From an uncultured Bacteroidota bacterium (GTDB lineage: Bacteria; Bacteroidota; Bacteroidia; Chitinophagales; Saprospiraceae), in NCBI GenBank assembly GCA_937876435.1, contig CALEIL010000382.1:1-11361 (forward strand): a stretch of DNA of 11,361 nt, given 5' to 3'. The notes under the pieces are model-generated. The model was not told the origin of the DNA. It saw only the letters and a list, made by a program, of their open reading frames with translations, and searched no databases. Positions 1 to 6,978 of this stretch are shown in pieces (position 1 is the first letter of the stretch; the number at the start of each line of letters is the position of its first letter). Made by a program: the position numbers and the translations under genes.

Positions 1-662
1 CTACTCAACACGTGTACATAATCGGGAATGATATATTCGAGTAACCGCTGATAGTGGGTAATAATTATAAAAGCTTTATCGGGAGTGTGCAACTTATTCA
101 CCCCATCCGCTACGATCCTCAATGCGTCGATGTCCAGTCCGGAGTCGGTTTCATCCAAAATGGCCAGCGACGGATTGAGCATAGCGAGCTGGAAGATTTC
201 GTTTCGTTTTTTCTCCCCTCCTGAAAAACCCTCGTTGAGGGATCGGTTGGCCAGTGCAGAATCAAACTGAACCAGTTCCTGCATTTCCTTGCTTCTGTTC
301 AAAAACTCTCTCGCTGTCATGGGTTCGAGTTTCTGATGTTCCCGAATTTCATTCACGGCAGTCTTCAAAAATGTGATATTGGAAACGCCCGGGATTTCCA
401 CTGGATATTGAAATGCCAGGAATACTCCTTCGCGTGCCCTGATCTCTGGATCCATATCCAGCAGATCTTTGCCCTTGTATGAAATCTCTCCTTCGGTCAC
501 TTCGAATTCCTCCCTTCCCGCCAATACGGACGCCAGGGAACTTTTGCCGGACCCATTGGGTCCCATGATCGCATGAATTTCACCCGGCTTTACAGATAGA
601 TTCAGTCCTTTGAGTATTTCGTTGCCATCGATTGAGGCATGGAGATTTTTTATTTCCAACAT
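1..662 (-). CDS. sufC: SufC, Fe-S cluster assembly ATPase (3' end cut by window)
   Basis: SufC is the cytoplasmic ABC-type ATPase of the SufBCD scaffold that builds Fe-S clusters. Reading leftward from the ATG at 662-660, the protein begins MLEIKNLHASIDGN. It has a Walker A GPNGSGKSS at residues 34-42, the signature SGGEKKRNE, Walker B with D-loop LAILDETDSGLDIDAL, and the switch histidine in ITHYQR. About 220 codons are visible; the frame runs off the left edge after DYVHVL, so roughly the last 30 residues of a family member of about 250 are missing. The SGGEKKR and ETDSGLD forms are typical of SufC rather than of transporter ATPases. It follows sufB on the same strand after 38 bases, the usual sufBC order; sufD and sufS would be expected beyond the edge. 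Family and motifs are clear; the downstream genes are inferred. Confidence 0.97.
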   Translation of the reverse strand, partial: MLEIKNLHASIDGNEILKGLNLSVKPGEIHAIMGPNGSGKSSLASVLAGREEFEVTEGEISYKGKDLLDMDPEIRAREGVFLAFQYPVEIPGVSNITFLKTAVNEIREHQKLEPMTAREFLNRSKEMQELVQFDSALANRSLNEGFSGGEKKRNEIFQLAMLNPSLAILDETDSGLDIDALRIVADGVNKLHTPDKAFIIITHYQRLLEYIIPDYVHVLS

Positions 663-700
663 GTTATTTTGCTTTAAATTTTCTTTGATTTGGACTCGCC

Positions 701-2146
701 TTATCCGACACTACCTTCGAGTGTAAGAGCCAATAATTTTTTCGCTTCTACGGCAAACTCCATTGGCAGTTTGCTCAATACTTCCTTCGCGTATCCATTT
801 ACGATAAGGGCCACCGCTTTTTCCGGATCGATGCCACGTTGATTCAGATAAAAAATCTGATCTTCCCCGATCTTGGAGGTGGTCGCCTCGTGTTCCAGCA
901 TGGCGGTTTGATTTCTGGATTCTATATAGGGAAACGTATGCGCACCGCACTGATTTCCGATGAGGAGCGAATCACACTGGGTAAAGTTTCTCGCTTTATG
1001 CGCCCCTTTCCCGATCTGCACGAGGCCCCGATAGCTATTATTGCTTTGTCCTGCAGAGATCCCTTTTGAAATGATCCTGCTTTTGGTATTTTTCCCGATA
1101 TGGTTCATTTTGGTTCCAGTATCGGCAATTTGTTTGCCTTTGGTCACAGCTACGGAATAGAATTCTCCTACAGAGTCATCCCCTTTGAGTATCACGCTGG
1201 GGTACTTCCAGGTTATCGCGGAACCAGTTTCCACCTGAGTCCAGGATATTTTGGAGCGATCACCTTTGCAGATACCCCTTTTGGTCACAAAGTTGTAAAT
1301 ACCACCCTTCCCACTTTCATCACCGGGAAACCAGTTTTGAACCGTAGAATATTTGATTTCGGCTCCTTCCATAGCCACCAGCTCCACCACCGCTGCGTGG
1401 AGTTGATTTTCATCCCTCTTGGGGGCTGTACAGCCTTCGAGGTAGCTGACGTAACTGTTTTTTTCAGCGACTATCAGGGTTCTTTCAAATTGCCCTGTAT
1501 TCTGGGCATTGATGCGGAAGTAAGTGGACAATTCCATCGGACATCTGACTCCTTCCGGAATATAGACGAACGATCCGTCTGAAAATACGGCGGTATTGAG
1601 CGATGCGTATATATTATCTGAATGTGGGACCACGGTGCCCAGATATTTGCGAACCAGCTCGGGATGGTTTTTCACCGCCTCGCTCATCGAACAAAATATG
1701 ATCCCCAGTTTTCCCAGTTCTTTTTTATAGGTAGTCGCGATGGATACGCTGTCAAAAACGGCGTCCACGGCAACTCCTGCCAACAATTTCTGTTCCTCCA
1801 GGGGGATGCCGAGTCGGTCGTACGTTTTCAACAATTCCGGATCCACCTCATCGAGGCTTTCGTATTTTAGTTGATTTTTCGGTGCGGCATAATAAGAGAT
1901 GTCCTGAAAGTCCACGTCGGGAGCTTTAAAATTCTGCCAGTGCGGCATATTCGAATTTAGAAAAGCCTTATAGCCTTTCATTCGCCATTCGAGCAACCAT
2001 TCAGGTTCCTCCTTTTTGGCTGATATAAACTGGATGACTTCTTCGTTGAGTCCCGGCGGTAAGACATCCATATCGATGTCGGTCACGAATCCATATTCGT
2101 ATTCCCGGGTAGTAAAGTCATCAATTATTTCATTTTCGGTTCTCAT
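701..2146 (-). CDS. sufB: SufB, Fe-S cluster scaffold subunit
   Basis: SufB is the core scaffold subunit of the cytoplasmic SufBC2D complex, where sulfur and iron are assembled into a nascent Fe-S cluster. The 481-residue length is normal for the family (about 470-495). The conserved block VSYLEGCTAP lies at residues 233-242, followed by the QLHAAVVELVA and STVQNWFPGD stretches. The C-terminal TQCDSLLIG block places Cys391 exactly 91 residues from the end, as Cys405 is in E. coli SufB, and LEHEATTS places Glu420 at the E. coli Glu434 position; both are implicated in cluster assembly. The protein ends LTLEGSVG, as family members do. The start ATG at 2146 has AGGAG only one base upstream, a short spacing, but Bacteroidota depend little on Shine-Dalgarno sites. 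It is probably the first gene of the suf operon because a 267-base spacer separates it from rsmI. Confidence 0.98.
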   Translation of the reverse strand: MRTENEIIDDFTTREYEYGFVTDIDMDVLPPGLNEEVIQFISAKKEEPEWLLEWRMKGYKAFLNSNMPHWQNFKAPDVDFQDISYYAAPKNQLKYESLDEVDPELLKTYDRLGIPLEEQKLLAGVAVDAVFDSVSIATTYKKELGKLGIIFCSMSEAVKNHPELVRKYLGTVVPHSDNIYASLNTAVFSDGSFVYIPEGVRCPMELSTYFRINAQNTGQFERTLIVAEKNSYVSYLEGCTAPKRDENQLHAAVVELVAMEGAEIKYSTVQNWFPGDESGKGGIYNFVTKRGICKGDRSKISWTQVETGSAITWKYPSVILKGDDSVGEFYSVAVTKGKQIADTGTKMNHIGKNTKSRIISKGISAGQSNNSYRGLVQIGKGAHKARNFTQCDSLLIGNQCGAHTFPYIESRNQTAMLEHEATTSKIGEDQIFYLNQRGIDPEKAVALIVNGYAKEVLSKLPMEFAVEAKKLLALTLEGSVG

Positions 2147-2164
2147 TCTCCTCTATGGTTTTTG

Positions 2165-2204
2165 ACAATCTTCCGATTGTAATTTATTTGGAAATTATAC
2201 AATC
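2165..2204. promoter_or_regulatory. Candidate suf operator: ACAATC-N4-GATTGT dyad plus third half-site
   Basis: ACAATC (2165-2170) and GATTGT (2175-2180) form a perfect 6-base dyad around TTCC, 19-34 bases upstream of the sufB start codon. A third copy of the half-site, TACAATC (2198-2204), is the exact inverse of GATTGTA (2175-2181). Two overlapping dyads sharing one arm suggest a protein-binding site, for example for an Rrf2-type Fe-S or redox regulator, which often controls suf operons. The regulator is inference; the sequence does not match the E. coli IscR consensus as I know it. A 5' UTR hairpin is the alternative. Confidence 0.35.
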
Positions 2205-2312
2205 CGCAGAACTTAAAACCATCCGGATCTCTAATAGCGATTTCACACCATATAATATGAAGAACTTATCACTTTTTCCAGCGGTCAAATTTACGCCCTT
2301 TGAGTCGAATAA

Positions 2313-2320
2313 CAAAAGTA
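2313..2320 (-). promoter_or_regulatory. Candidate Bacteroidota -7 element upstream of sufB
   Basis: On the minus strand the octamer TACTTTTG matches the Bacteroidota -7 consensus TAnnTTTG. It lies about 167 bases upstream of the sufB start. I do not see a good TTG -33 partner at the usual distance, so this is weak. A TATAAT at complement 2194-2199, about 48 bases upstream of the start codon, is an alternative. Confidence 0.22.
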
Positions 2321-2412
2321 TTTGGGTTATGTTTATTCAGATTGAATATAAATACAGACAATTTTCTCCCGAATTATCTATCGACAGGAGCTGTGGAGGG
2401 TTATATGCAAAA

Positions 2413-3102
2413 TTAACTTTCCCGGGCTGGAGAGTACCCTTTTCCGGCGATCACCACTACCATCTCTCCTTTGAGCGGATCGCGATCTTCCAGCGAAGAA
2501 CGTATTTCACTTACGGTTCCACGAATATATTCCTCGTGAATCTTGGTCATTTCCCGGGCGATACAGATCAAGCGGTCGGGTCCGGTGTACTTTTCGCACT
2601 CCATCAGAAATTTGTCAATGCGGTAGGGAGACTCATATACGATCATGGTTTCTTCCCGAGAGGCAAGATCTTCCCACTTCTTGTTTCTACCTTTCTTATG
2701 CGGGAGAAAGCCGGCAAAATAGAAATGATCCGAGGGAAGACCTGAGGCGACCAGGGCCGATGTCAGTGCATTGGGACCAGGTAAGCTGGATACCACAATA
2801 TCTTCTTCGATGCACGCTCTGACCAGGAGAAATCCCGGATCCGAAATCCCTGGCATACCTGCTTCTGATACCAACGCTACCTTCTTTCCTTCTTTCAGAT
2901 GCGAGAGAACCGCCTGAAGTTTTTTCTTTTCGTTATGCTGATGATAGGATGTTGTCCGGGCATCAATGTCGTAGTGCCTGAGTAGGATAGAAGTTTTCCG
3001 CGTATCCTCAGCGAGTATATAGTCCACGGTTTTCAAAACATCGAGGGCGCGAACGGTGATATCTTCGAGATTGCCTATGGGAGTGGGAACAAGATAGAGC
3101 AT
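2413..3102 (-). CDS. rsmI: RsmI, 16S rRNA (cytidine1402-2'-O)-methyltransferase
   Basis: RsmI uses S-adenosylmethionine to 2'-O-methylate C1402 of 16S rRNA in the ribosomal decoding centre. The 229-residue protein shows the family's tetrapyrrole-methylase-like fold markers in order: LYLVPTPIGNLEDIT (residues 2-16), AEDTRKT (31-37), the SYHQHNE segment (52-58), ALVSEAGMPGISDPG (76-90), SLPGPNALTSALVASGLP (106-123) and FAGFLPHKKGR (129-139). It is shorter than the E. coli protein (about 286 residues), lacking the C-terminal extension, which is common in this phylum. Its ATG overlaps the purS stop codon by one base (TAATG), so the two are probably co-transcribed and translationally coupled. Bacteroidota can carry more than one protein of this family, so the exact target is very likely but not proven. 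Confidence 0.93.
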   Translation of the reverse strand: MLYLVPTPIGNLEDITVRALDVLKTVDYILAEDTRKTSILLRHYDIDARTTSYHQHNEKKKLQAVLSHLKEGKKVALVSEAGMPGISDPGFLLVRACIEEDIVVSSLPGPNALTSALVASGLPSDHFYFAGFLPHKKGRNKKWEDLASREETMIVYESPYRIDKFLMECEKYTGPDRLICIAREMTKIHEEYIRGTVSEIRSSLEDRDPLKGEMVVVIAGKGYSPARES

Positions 3103-3356
3103 TATGGGAGGGGGTAAATTTTAAATTCATACGTCTCCATGATGAGATTTGCCAGCAGTTTCTTGCAGGCAGTATCTACGATGTTTTTAGCCTCCTCTTC
3201 GGATTGGGCCTCAACGATCATTTCAATGTGTTTGCCAATACGGACCTGCTCGACCTGATGAATCCCTATATTGGGAAGATTCTTTCCTACCGTTTTACCT
3301 TGAGGATCTAGCAGCTCTGCATGGGGCATAACCTGTATTTCGGCTTTGAACTTCAT
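3102..3356 (-). CDS. purS: PurS, phosphoribosylformylglycinamidine synthase subunit
   Basis: PurS is the small subunit of the three-part FGAM synthase (PurS, PurQ, short PurL) in purine synthesis; it bridges the glutaminase and synthetase and aids ammonia transfer. The 84-residue length fits the family. The sequence has the family pattern: an N-terminal strand with the LLDPQGKTV segment (residues 15-23), then LPNIGIHQVEQVRIGKHIE (27-45), an EAxxxVDTACKKLLANLIME helix, and a final strand EFKIYPLP. It overlaps rsmI by one base. No purQ or purL is in the window, so the partners must be encoded elsewhere. The ATG at 3356 lies about 17-20 bases downstream of a likely transcription start set by the TATATTTG element at 3380-3387. 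Confidence 0.9.
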   Translation of the reverse strand: MKFKAEIQVMPHAELLDPQGKTVGKNLPNIGIHQVEQVRIGKHIEMIVEAQSEEEAKNIVDTACKKLLANLIMETYEFKIYPLP

Positions 3357-3379
3357 ATTGCAGTCGTTATAGTGAACGG

Positions 3380-3387
3380 CAAATATA
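3380..3387 (-). promoter_or_regulatory. Candidate Bacteroidota -7 element for purS-rsmI
   Basis: On the minus strand TATATTTG matches the TAnnTTTG consensus exactly and ends 23 bases before the purS start codon. The -33 region is only a poor match: TTTTC lies about 21 bases upstream in place of TTTG. Its position in the divergent spacer supports it. Confidence 0.38.
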
Positions 3388-3413
3388 TTGATTTTAAGTT
3401 TAGCGCATGAAAA

Positions 3414-3446
3414 TTTGGTGAAGTAAATGAATTTGATGTAGTTTTA
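3414..3446 (+). promoter_or_regulatory. Weak candidate promoter for the uronate operon
   Basis: TTTG at 3414-3417 and TAGTTTTA at 3439-3446 are 21 bases apart, close to the Bacteroidota TTTG-N19/21-TAnnTTTG layout with one mismatch in the -7 box. They lie about 60 bases upstream of the first uronate gene in the 148-base divergent spacer (3357-3504). I found no clear operator dyad for a GntR- or LacI-type regulator there. Confidence 0.22.
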
Positions 3447-3504
3447 GCACGATTTCAAAAAAACCTCATTTATTGGGAATTCGATCAAATAAAAGTAATT
3501 ACGA

Positions 3505-4317
3505 TTGTCACTATTTAATATTCAGGATAAAAAAATTGTCATTTCTGGAGGGACCGGAGTTTTGGGCCAGACGGCGGTGTCTTATTTATTGTCTCAGGGT
3601 GCAAAGGTTTGCGTACTCAACCGGAATCCTTCCAAACTGACGCAATTGCTTGAAAAATGGCAACAAATTTCGCCGGATGTATTTGGTTATTCGGGAAACG
3701 TGACCGACGAAGTTTTTTTGAAGGAAGTAAGAAGCGGGATTGCTGATCGGTGGGGCGGACTTGATGTTTTGATCAACGCGGCAGGAGGCAATATGCCGGG
3801 GGCCGTGATCCAGCCCGATTCGACGTTTTTCGACGCGAGTATTTCAGATTTGCGTCAGGTTTTTGACCTCAATCTGATGGGAACGCTTCTGCCTACCTAT
3901 GTGCTGGCAGATTTATTCCCCGAAGATGGCCAAAGCTCGATCATCAATTATTCGTCGATGTCTGCGGACCGGGTCATCACCCGGGTTCTGGGATACTCTA
4001 TGGCCAAGGCGGCCGTGGATATTTTCACTAAATGGCTGGCTGTGGAATTTGCTACCAAATACGGTGAGAGGATCAGAGTCAATGCGGTAGCCCCGGGATT
4101 TTTTCTGACCGAACAAAACAGGGAATTGCTCACCAATCCGGATGGTTCTCTTACTTCCCGGGGGGAAAGGATCGTACAAAACACTCCATACCAAAGGTTT
4201 GGCCGGGCCGAAGAGCTCAATGGAATATTACATTTCCTCATCAGCGCCGGGTCTGGTTTTATAACCGGGACCGTCATACCCGTCGATGGGGGATTTAGTG
4301 CATATAGCGGAGTATAA
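3505..4317 (+). CDS. uxuB: SDR-family D-mannonate oxidoreductase (fructuronate reductase)
   Basis: This is likely the NAD(P)H-dependent enzyme interconverting D-fructuronate and D-mannonate, the UxuB step of glucuronate breakdown, in the short-chain dehydrogenase form rather than the longer E. coli UxuB fold. The 270 residues show a Rossmann start SGGTGVLG (14-21), NAAGGN (91-96) and the catalytic Ser151, Tyr164 and Lys168 in YSMAK, then NAVAPGFF (193-200). The loop GGNMPGAV followed by a long STFFD insertion is typical of the mannonate-reductase SDR group. The start is TTG at 3505: an in-frame TAA lies at 3496-3498 and no other start codon fits the N-terminus. It is the first gene of the plus-strand cluster, 35 bases before uxuA, which supports the substrate. 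A different sugar-acid SDR role remains possible. The symbol is given by function, not by orthology to E. coli UxuB. Confidence 0.85.
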   Translation: MSLFNIQDKKIVISGGTGVLGQTAVSYLLSQGAKVCVLNRNPSKLTQLLEKWQQISPDVFGYSGNVTDEVFLKEVRSGIADRWGGLDVLINAAGGNMPGAVIQPDSTFFDASISDLRQVFDLNLMGTLLPTYVLADLFPEDGQSSIINYSSMSADRVITRVLGYSMAKAAVDIFTKWLAVEFATKYGERIRVNAVAPGFFLTEQNRELLTNPDGSLTSRGERIVQNTPYQRFGRAEELNGILHFLISAGSGFITGTVIPVDGGFSAYSGV

Positions 4318-4352
4318 ATCCTGATTTCAGAACAAATTAAATTAACACTAAA

Positions 4353-5522
4353 GTGGACTTTATTTTTACTCATACGATGCGATGGTACGGCCCCAATGAT
4401 GCCGTAAGCCTCAGCGATATACGACAAGCCGGAGCAACAGGAGTGGTCACCGCTCTTCACCACATTCCCAATGGAGAGGTGTGGCCCCTGGAGGAAATCG
4501 AAAAACGAAAAAAGGAGGTGAACGACGCCGGATTGGATTGGCACGTGGTAGAAAGTCTCCCTATTACCGAAGCTATGAAGCTCAATGAACCCCTGGCGCG
4601 TGAGCACATTGATAATTATAAGGTGTCTATCCGCAATCTCGCTGCTGCCGGCGTGAAGGTGATCACTTACAATTTTATGCCGATTCTGGACTGGACCAGA
4701 ACCAGACTGTACCACGAACTTCCTGATGGTTCCCTGGCTCTGTATTTTAGTATAATCGACCTGGCTGCTTTTGACATCTTTATCCTGGGACGTAAAAATG
4801 CCCGCAAGGATTATCATCCCCAAATCCTGGAAAAAGCGAGTGACCTGTTCGAGATTATGACACCCAAAGCCAAAGATATCCTCACCCGAAATATACTGGC
4901 TGGTCTGCCCGGGTCAGAAGCGGGGTATGAACTGGAGGTTTTTCGGGATAAATTGTCACTTTACGACAATGTCACCCCAGACATGCTGCGCCAGAATCTG
5001 ATCTCCTTTCTCCGGGAGGTAGTACCGGTGGCTGAGAGCCATGGTATCTCCCTGGCTATTCATCCAGACGATCCGCCTTTCGAGATATTTGGTATTCCTC
5101 GTATCGTCAGTACCGAAGCCGATTACGACGCCTTTATCGAGGAAGTACCTTCCCTGGCCAATGGCTTATGCTTTTGTTCCGGTTCCCTGGGTGCCCGGCC
5201 GGACAATGATCTCCATCACATGATCCGGAAATACCGGGACAGAATACATTTTCTTCATTTGCGAAGCGTGGAGATCGTAGAAGATAAACACTTTTACGAA
5301 GCAGATCATCTGGAAGGAAATGCCGATATGGTATCCCTGGTGGATGCTTTCAAGGATGATGTCAGGAAGGTATATATGCGACCCGATCACGGCCATGCGA
5401 TGATGCATGAACTCAGAGACCGCAACGCGAATCCGGGATATACTGCGATTGGCCGGATGAAAGGACTGCGTGCGATCATGGGCATCGAAAAAGCTATTTT
5501 ACATTTAAACCGGAATGCATGA
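4353..5522 (+). CDS. uxuA: UxuA, mannonate dehydratase
   Basis: UxuA dehydrates D-mannonate to 2-keto-3-deoxy-D-gluconate in the cytoplasm, using a divalent metal (Mn2+ or Fe2+). At 389 residues it is near full family length (E. coli about 394). The N-terminus RWYGPNDAVSLSDIRQAGA and the ALHHIPNGEVW block (34-44) are strongly conserved. The expected metal ligands are present: His237 in HPDDPP, Cys275 in CFCSGSLG, His302 in LHLRSVE and Asp345 in RPDHGH. The start is GTG at 4353; an in-frame TAA at 4338-4340 limits alternatives, and the next ATG (4377) would cut into the conserved start. The stop overlaps the next gene's start as ATGA at 5519-5522, indicating translational coupling to the TRAP transporter genes. 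The TIM-barrel assignment comes from the family. Confidence 0.97.
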   Translation: MDFIFTHTMRWYGPNDAVSLSDIRQAGATGVVTALHHIPNGEVWPLEEIEKRKKEVNDAGLDWHVVESLPITEAMKLNEPLAREHIDNYKVSIRNLAAAGVKVITYNFMPILDWTRTRLYHELPDGSLALYFSIIDLAAFDIFILGRKNARKDYHPQILEKASDLFEIMTPKAKDILTRNILAGLPGSEAGYELEVFRDKLSLYDNVTPDMLRQNLISFLREVVPVAESHGISLAIHPDDPPFEIFGIPRIVSTEADYDAFIEEVPSLANGLCFCSGSLGARPDNDLHHMIRKYRDRIHFLHLRSVEIVEDKHFYEADHLEGNADMVSLVDAFKDDVRKVYMRPDHGHAMMHELRDRNANPGYTAIGRMKGLRAIMGIEKAILHLNRNA

Positions 5523-6499
5523 AACAATGGTGCTTATATTTATTAGCCTGCACAATTTTAATGGCTTCCTGTCAATCAGATGATCAAACAAAAACCCTGA
5601 TCCTGGGCCATTCCCTCCCGACCGCTCATCCGGTGCACAATGCCATTATGTTTTTTGCAGATAAGGTAGCTGAAAATTCAGGTGGCAAACTCCACGTGAA
5701 AGTCTACCCCAACAGCCAGTTGGGATCCGAAAGAGAGGTACTTGAATTGGTGCAAATTGGCAGCGTGGGGATGACCAAGGTCAGCGCAGGGACCATGGCC
5801 AATTTTTCACCAAAATACCGGGTGCTTGGGATTCCATATATTTTTGAGGGAGAAGATCATGCATGGAAAGTCCTGGAAGGTGATATCGGGCGTGAAATTC
5901 TGGACAGCGGCCAGGATTATTATTTGAACGGTCTGGTGTTTTATGATGCGGGTGGTCGCAGTTTTTACACCAAGAACAAACCGATCCGGACAGCCGCAGA
6001 TGTGAGTGGTCTGAAACTTCGGGTGATGAACGATCAACTGGCCATAGAAATGGTCAACATGATGGGTGGGTCGGCTACTCCTATGTCTTTTGGTGAATTG
6101 TATACAGCCCTTCAACAAGGTGTAGTGGATGGAGCCGAAAACAACGCACCGTCGGTCGTCTCATCCAATCATTATGAGGTCTGTAAATACTATACATTGG
6201 ATCGGCATACTCTACTTCCCGATGTCCTGGTAATCGGCATGCCGGTGTGGAAGACTCTCAGCGCCGAAGAGCAAAGCTGGATCCAGGATGCCGCCGATGT
6301 TTCACTGGTAGAGCAGAAGAAATTGTGGGAGGAAGCGGTCGAGAAGGATATGAAGTTTCTGAAGGAACAAGGCATGGAAATCATTGAACCCGATGCAGAG
6401 TCTTTCAGAGAAGCTACCAAACCATTGAAAGATCGGCTCAGAAATGATCCCGTGATGGGAGGCTTGATCGAGCAAATAGAAAATCTTACTAAATCATGA
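5519..6499 (+). CDS. dctP: TRAP transporter substrate-binding lipoprotein, DctP family
   Basis: This is the periplasmic solute receptor of a tripartite ATP-independent transporter, which delivers an organic acid to the DctQM membrane proteins. The 326-residue protein begins with a lipoprotein signal, a short hydrophobic run ending LMASC, with Cys18 the likely lipidated residue, so it is probably membrane-anchored rather than free. Family features follow: ILGHSLPTAHPVH (28-40), YPNSQLGSEREVLE (63-76), GGRSFY with Arg147, LKLRVMN with Arg168 (the arginine that usually clamps the substrate carboxylate) and DGAENN (204-209). Lying between uxuA and the membrane subunits in overlapping genes, it most likely binds a hexuronate such as glucuronate; this is inference from context. 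It overlaps both uxuA and dctQ with ATGA junctions. Confidence 0.95.
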   Translation: MKQWCLYLLACTILMASCQSDDQTKTLILGHSLPTAHPVHNAIMFFADKVAENSGGKLHVKVYPNSQLGSEREVLELVQIGSVGMTKVSAGTMANFSPKYRVLGIPYIFEGEDHAWKVLEGDIGREILDSGQDYYLNGLVFYDAGGRSFYTKNKPIRTAADVSGLKLRVMNDQLAIEMVNMMGGSATPMSFGELYTALQQGVVDGAENNAPSVVSSNHYEVCKYYTLDRHTLLPDVLVIGMPVWKTLSAEEQSWIQDAADVSLVEQKKLWEEAVEKDMKFLKEQGMEIIEPDAESFREATKPLKDRLRNDPVMGGLIEQIENLTKS

Positions 6500-6978
6500 T
6501 ATCCTTCTTCAATAAAATCACCGAAACTATTCTGGTCGTGGTCTTTTTTGTGATGACCCTCAGCGTAGTGTGGCAGGTCATGAGCCGGTATCTGTTCAAT
6601 ATCTCTGCTTCCTGGACTGAAGAGCTGGCCAGGTTTTGTCTGATGTGGCTGGCGATGCTTGGAGCAGCGTATATTACCGGAAAAAGGGAACACATCGAAA
6701 TCGATATTCTTTTTGGGAAATTGTCACTGAAGAATAAACGCAGGTTGGATTATTTCATCGAGGTGCTTATTATATTGTTTGCCGTGATGGTCATGATCAT
6801 TGGAGGAGGTTACCTGATGTATATGACCTTTTACCTGGAACAAAAATCGCCAGCACTTCAAGTCCCCCTGGGGTATGTGTATTGCGTTCTTCCCATTAGT
6901 GGTATTTTGATCGTGATGTACACGGTCCACCATCTGACCCTTATCAAAGACCTAAAGTATAGTGCCCATGAATCCTGA
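6496..6978 (+). CDS. dctQ: TRAP transporter small permease, DctQ family
   Basis: DctQ is the small inner-membrane subunit that pairs with DctM in TRAP transporters. The 160 residues contain four predicted membrane segments at about 10-30, 45-62, 88-112 and 127-148, the normal topology. The family motif is clear around residues 40-58: SWTEELARF followed by WLAMLGAAY, then the loop KREHIEID. Its start overlaps the dctP stop (ATGA at 6496-6499), and its end overlaps the dctM start by 11 bases, so the three transporter genes are probably translated in step. Sequence similarity in this family is low generally, but motif, length, topology and position leave little doubt. Confidence 0.94.
   Translation: MISFFNKITETILVVVFFVMTLSVVWQVMSRYLFNISASWTEELARFCLMWLAMLGAAYITGKREHIEIDILFGKLSLKNKRRLDYFIEVLIILFAVMVMIIGGGYLMYMTFYLEQKSPALQVPLGYVYCVLPISGILIVMYTVHHLTLIKDLKYSAHES

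Larger units (their letters stand above)
2147..2412. other. Intergenic region upstream of the suf operon
   Basis: This A+T-rich spacer lies between the end of rsmI and the start of sufB, both on the minus strand. I see no convincing gene: a plus-strand open frame through it is the antisense shadow of rsmI continuing into the gap, with no recognisable product. The spacer holds a perfect dyad next to the sufB start (2165-2180) with a third half-site at 2198-2204, and two candidate minus-strand promoter elements, TATAAT at 2194-2199 and TACTTTTG at 2313-2320. It is long enough to hold an independent promoter and operator for suf. No strong terminator for rsmI is evident. Confidence 0.6.

Noticed and set aside
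1100..1582. 160-codon plus-strand frame
   Set aside because: It lies fully inside sufB on the opposite strand, where sufB residues are conserved; a shadow.
2155..2745. 196-codon plus-strand open frame crossing the sufB-rsmI spacer
   Set aside because: Its right half is antisense to the well-supported rsmI and the left half has no recognisable protein features; it is a shadow extended into the gap.
3948..4823. 291-codon minus-strand open frame opposite the mannonate oxidoreductase and uxuA
   Set aside because: It is antisense to two strongly conserved genes and spans their boundary; the translation shows no domain.
6962..6967. GTG start of dctM at 6962
   Set aside because: It adds only two residues before an ATG that gives a typical DctM N-terminus.
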